A stretch of DNA of 7,814 nt from positions 1 through 7,814 of the forward strand of contig USBW01000026.1 of assembly GCA_900553045.1 (NCBI GenBank). Direction: 5' to 3'. Each line of letters starts with the position of its first letter. The first letter of the stretch is position 1. A model generated the notes under the pieces. It was not told where the DNA came from. It made no database searches and worked only from the letters and a program-made list of their open reading frames with translations. This document shows, piece by piece, positions 6,183-7,814 of the stretch. Source of the DNA: an uncultured Mycoplasmatota bacterium (GTDB lineage: Bacteria > Bacillota_I > Bacilli_A > RF39 > UBA660). Made by a program: the position numbers and the translations under genes.

Positions 6183-7627
6183 TTATCATCAATAATTGGA
6201 TGATCAGTATTCCAATTTAAATATCCGATAGCTGGTCCATAATCAAATAATGGTTTAGCGGTCGAACCAATTTGACGTTTGATTTCTGTAGCGAAGTTGT
6301 AAGTTCTAGCAGCTGTTTTATTGCGTCCTGCTCCAACGGCAATTATTTTACCAGAATTAGTATCGACAGCAACGACGCCACCTTCAATCGAATCATTTGG
6401 CCAGTCATATGTCTCGCCATTAAATACTTTATTTAAAGCAGTTTGTTTTTCACGATCCATATTAGTATAGATTTTCATTGGTACTTCATACGGATCAAGA
6501 CCAGTTTTATTTTCGATCTCTGCAAGGACAGTATCAATATAACCTTGGAACTCACTTACCTCAGAACTTCCTCCGCCTTCTTGTAATAAGTCTTCAACTG
6601 GAATTTGTTCAGCAATAGCTTTTTCTTCTTCTGTGATATATCCATGAGTGACCATCAATGATAAAACTGTATCTCTTCTTGCTGTTGTCTCATCAGGATT
6701 TACATAAGGGTCATATAAACCAGGTGCCTGGAATAATCCAGCAATGATTGATGCTTCTGCTAAGTTTAAATCACTAGCACTTTTACCGAAGTAAGTTTGT
6801 GAAGCTTGTTCAATACCGTAAGAGTTACTTCCTAAAAATGGGGTATTGACATAAAATTCTAGAATTTCTTGTTTAGTATAAGCTTTTTCTAGTTTGAAAA
6901 TAGAAATATAAATATCGGTAAACTTTCTAAGGATACCTTCAAAACCTTCATCTTCAAATGATGTTAAACTATTTTTAGATACTTGCATGGTAATTGTTGA
7001 ACCACCACCAGCATCTGATCTTCCTAGAAGTTGACCAAGAGCTGCTTTGAAGAAACGTGGAGCATCGAAACCGTTATGTTGGAAATAGCGAGAATCTTCA
7101 GTAGCCACAATAGCGTCTACTAGAACTTCAGGCATTTGATCATAAGTTATTTTTTCTCTTTTTTGGCTGCCTAGTTTAGTAATTTCTTCATTGTTGCTGT
7201 CATAGACAACAGATGTTTCTTTTCTTTCTAGTTTTGAAACATCAAACTCTGGTGCATTAATTACTACGTAAGTAAAGAAAATAATAAAGCAGCAGATACC
7301 AATTATTCCTAAAACTAGGGCTGCGATAAAGATAAATTTAATTATCTTTCTTTTTTTACTCTTTTTAGGATTGTTATCTAAAGTAAGAGTAAAAAGAAGC
7401 ATGATTAGGAAGGCTGCTAATGCTAGTAAAGCTAAAACAAATCCAAATAAAAAATAGCAAACCACAAATATGATAAGGGCAATGACTGCTAAAATAATTT
7501 TAAAAAGATTAGAAGTCTTATGTCCTTTAGACTCTTTTTCTATAGTTCCCTTTCTTTTTTTAGTTCTACTAGTACTTTTAGTAGACTTACTCTTGTCCTT
7601 TTTGTTTAAAAATTTAATTTTTTTCAT
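6047..7627 (-). CDS. Class A penicillin-binding protein (PBP1A type), N-terminal part up to frameshift
   Basis: A basic Lys/Ser/Thr-rich tail (1-40) leads into hydrophobic segments at about 41-83 (probably two helices) and 95-123. The GT51 glycosyltransferase domain follows: catalytic E177 in ATEDSRYFQHNG, GGGSTITMQVSKN (207-219), then the KQEILEFYVN region. It polymerises glycan strands from lipid II outside the membrane. The transpeptidase domain starts about 400 and has the serine motif STAK (S455-K458, context QIGSTAKP). True PBP sequence stops at DDKTTY (residue 485, near 6173). The remaining ~41 residues to the stop at 6047 are out-of-frame noise. As read, the product keeps glycosyltransferase activity but lacks SxN and KTG, so it could not cross-link. 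ATG 7627 is preferred over 7696 because GGAGGT lies 5 bases before it and the extra 23 residues look non-native. Class A identity is certain; subtype is not. Confidence 0.9.
   Translation of the reverse strand: MKKIKFLNKKDKSKSTKSTSRTKKRKGTIEKESKGHKTSNLFKIILAVIALIIFVVCYFLFGFVLALLALAAFLIMLLFTLTLDNNPKKSKKRKIIKFIFIAALVLGIIGICCFIIFFTYVVINAPEFDVSKLERKETSVVYDSNNEEITKLGSQKREKITYDQMPEVLVDAIVATEDSRYFQHNGFDAPRFFKAALGQLLGRSDAGGGSTITMQVSKNSLTSFEDEGFEGILRKFTDIYISIFKLEKAYTKQEILEFYVNTPFLGSNSYGIEQASQTYFGKSASDLNLAEASIIAGLFQAPGLYDPYVNPDETTARRDTVLSLMVTHGYITEEEKAIAEQIPVEDLLQEGGGSSEVSEFQGYIDTVLAEIENKTGLDPYEVPMKIYTNMDREKQTALNKVFNGETYDWPNDSIEGGVVAVDTNSGKIIAVGAGRNKTAARTYNFATEIKRQIGSTAKPLFDYGPAIGYLNWNTDHPIIDDKTTYIGRQVQLSSMSLILTVTVLHLKTLIIDTMVQEPYAICLEIP
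6168..6175 (-). other. Frameshift site inside the PBP gene
   Basis: On the minus strand the sequence ACT TAT AT TGG TCG changes frame. Codons through TAT (Y485) fit the upstream PBP. TGG TCG ACA fits the downstream part. The join needs either two extra bases removed (an AT duplication in TATAT) or one missing base restored. Downstream homology resumes at once, so the lesion is a single small indel. Confidence 0.85.
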
Positions 7628-7632
7628 TTTGT

Positions 7633-7638
7633 ACCTCC
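7633..7638 (-). promoter_or_regulatory. Ribosome binding site of the PBP gene
   Basis: GGAGGT on the minus strand lies 5 bases before ATG 7627. It fixes the start and shows that the open frame from 7696 is not the real N-terminus. No promoter is visible in the ~15 AT-rich bases that separate it from the GC-rich segment. Confidence 0.85.
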
Positions 7639-7650
7639 AGTTTTTATTTT

Positions 7651-7814
7651 TCCGTCCTGTGCCGGTACACAACACAACTACCACAGGATCGCCCACAAGT
7701 CAACGGAAATCTGCGCAGCTGCCATAGAAAACTGGAAGCCCTCTGGCACGACCTCCATTCCAACTCATACCATGCCGCCCATTTCCATGTGGGATGTTTC
7801 TTTATCTTCCCACC
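7651..7814. other. GC-rich end segment, no recognised gene
   Basis: G+C rises abruptly to about 54% (81 of 150 bases counted over 7651-7800) from about 23% in the preceding 90 bases. Two of the plus-strand frames are open across the segment, but their translations (rich in His, Cys, Arg, Trp) match nothing I recognise. Perfect short stems exist: TCCTGTG with CACAGGA (7654-7660 with 7682-7688), and GTGGGA/TCCCAC near the end. I could not match tRNA, SRP RNA, RNase P or tmRNA hallmarks. It may be a chimeric contig end, transferred DNA or a structured RNA. Confidence 0.5.

Noticed and set aside
6160..6185. Programmed ribosomal frameshift in the PBP gene
   Set aside because: There is no slippery heptamer at the join (ACTTATA does not fit) and no clear stimulatory hairpin. 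PBPs are not known to use recoding.
7628..7696. N-terminal extension of the PBP from an ATG at 7696
   Set aside because: The added residues come from the GC-rich segment and look unnatural, while a strong ribosome site precedes ATG 7627.
7694..7750. Possible promoter for the PBP in the GC-rich segment (TTGACT on the minus strand)
   Set aside because: At 17 bases the -10 position reads TAGTTG, matching only two of six consensus bases.
7651..7814. tRNA, SRP RNA, RNase P RNA or tmRNA in the GC-rich segment
   Set aside because: None of the conserved core sequences of these RNAs was found on either strand.

Overview
The window is AT-rich apart from its last ~160 bases. It has Gram-positive style ribosome binding sites, sigma-A type promoters and U-tailed hairpin terminators. 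With a DUF368 protein, an LCP enzyme carrying a PASTA domain and a class A PBP, this suggests an uncultivated low-GC Bacillota (Bacilli/Erysipelotrichia-like). Lineage is inferred from style only. TGA is not read as tryptophan in any recognised gene.

Layout. Positions 3-1153 (+) hold a two-gene unit: a 97-residue single-pass membrane protein that may be cut by the window edge, and a DUF368 undecaprenyl-phosphate translocase (PopT type), ended by a hairpin terminator at 1169-1198. About 1200-2612 is a lone-TnpB insertion element of the IS200/IS605 group without tnpA. It has an intact RuvC nuclease, a near-consensus promoter and a structured right end that looks like the omega-RNA scaffold. Positions 2645-4666 (-) encode a large LCP-family enzyme with its own promoter and terminator. 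Positions 4752-7627 (-) encode a class A penicillin-binding protein broken by a frameshift at about 6168-6175. From about 7651 to the end, composition jumps from roughly 23% to roughly 54% G+C and no gene is recognisable. This is either a structured element, foreign DNA or a chimeric join.

How it fits together. Apart from the transposon and the end segment, every gene acts at the cell envelope. PopT returns the lipid carrier undecaprenyl phosphate to the inner leaflet. The LCP enzyme is expected to move glycopolymers from that carrier onto peptidoglycan. The PBP polymerises and cross-links peptidoglycan from lipid II, which uses the same carrier. The TnpB element sits between the convergent popT and LCP terminators, a harmless landing site.

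Most worth a second look: the LCP protein with a solute-binding-protein-like accessory domain plus PASTA domain, the frameshift that separates PBP catalytic motif 1 from motifs 2 and 3, the omega-RNA-like fold with a possible pseudoknot, and the composition break just upstream of the PBP start.
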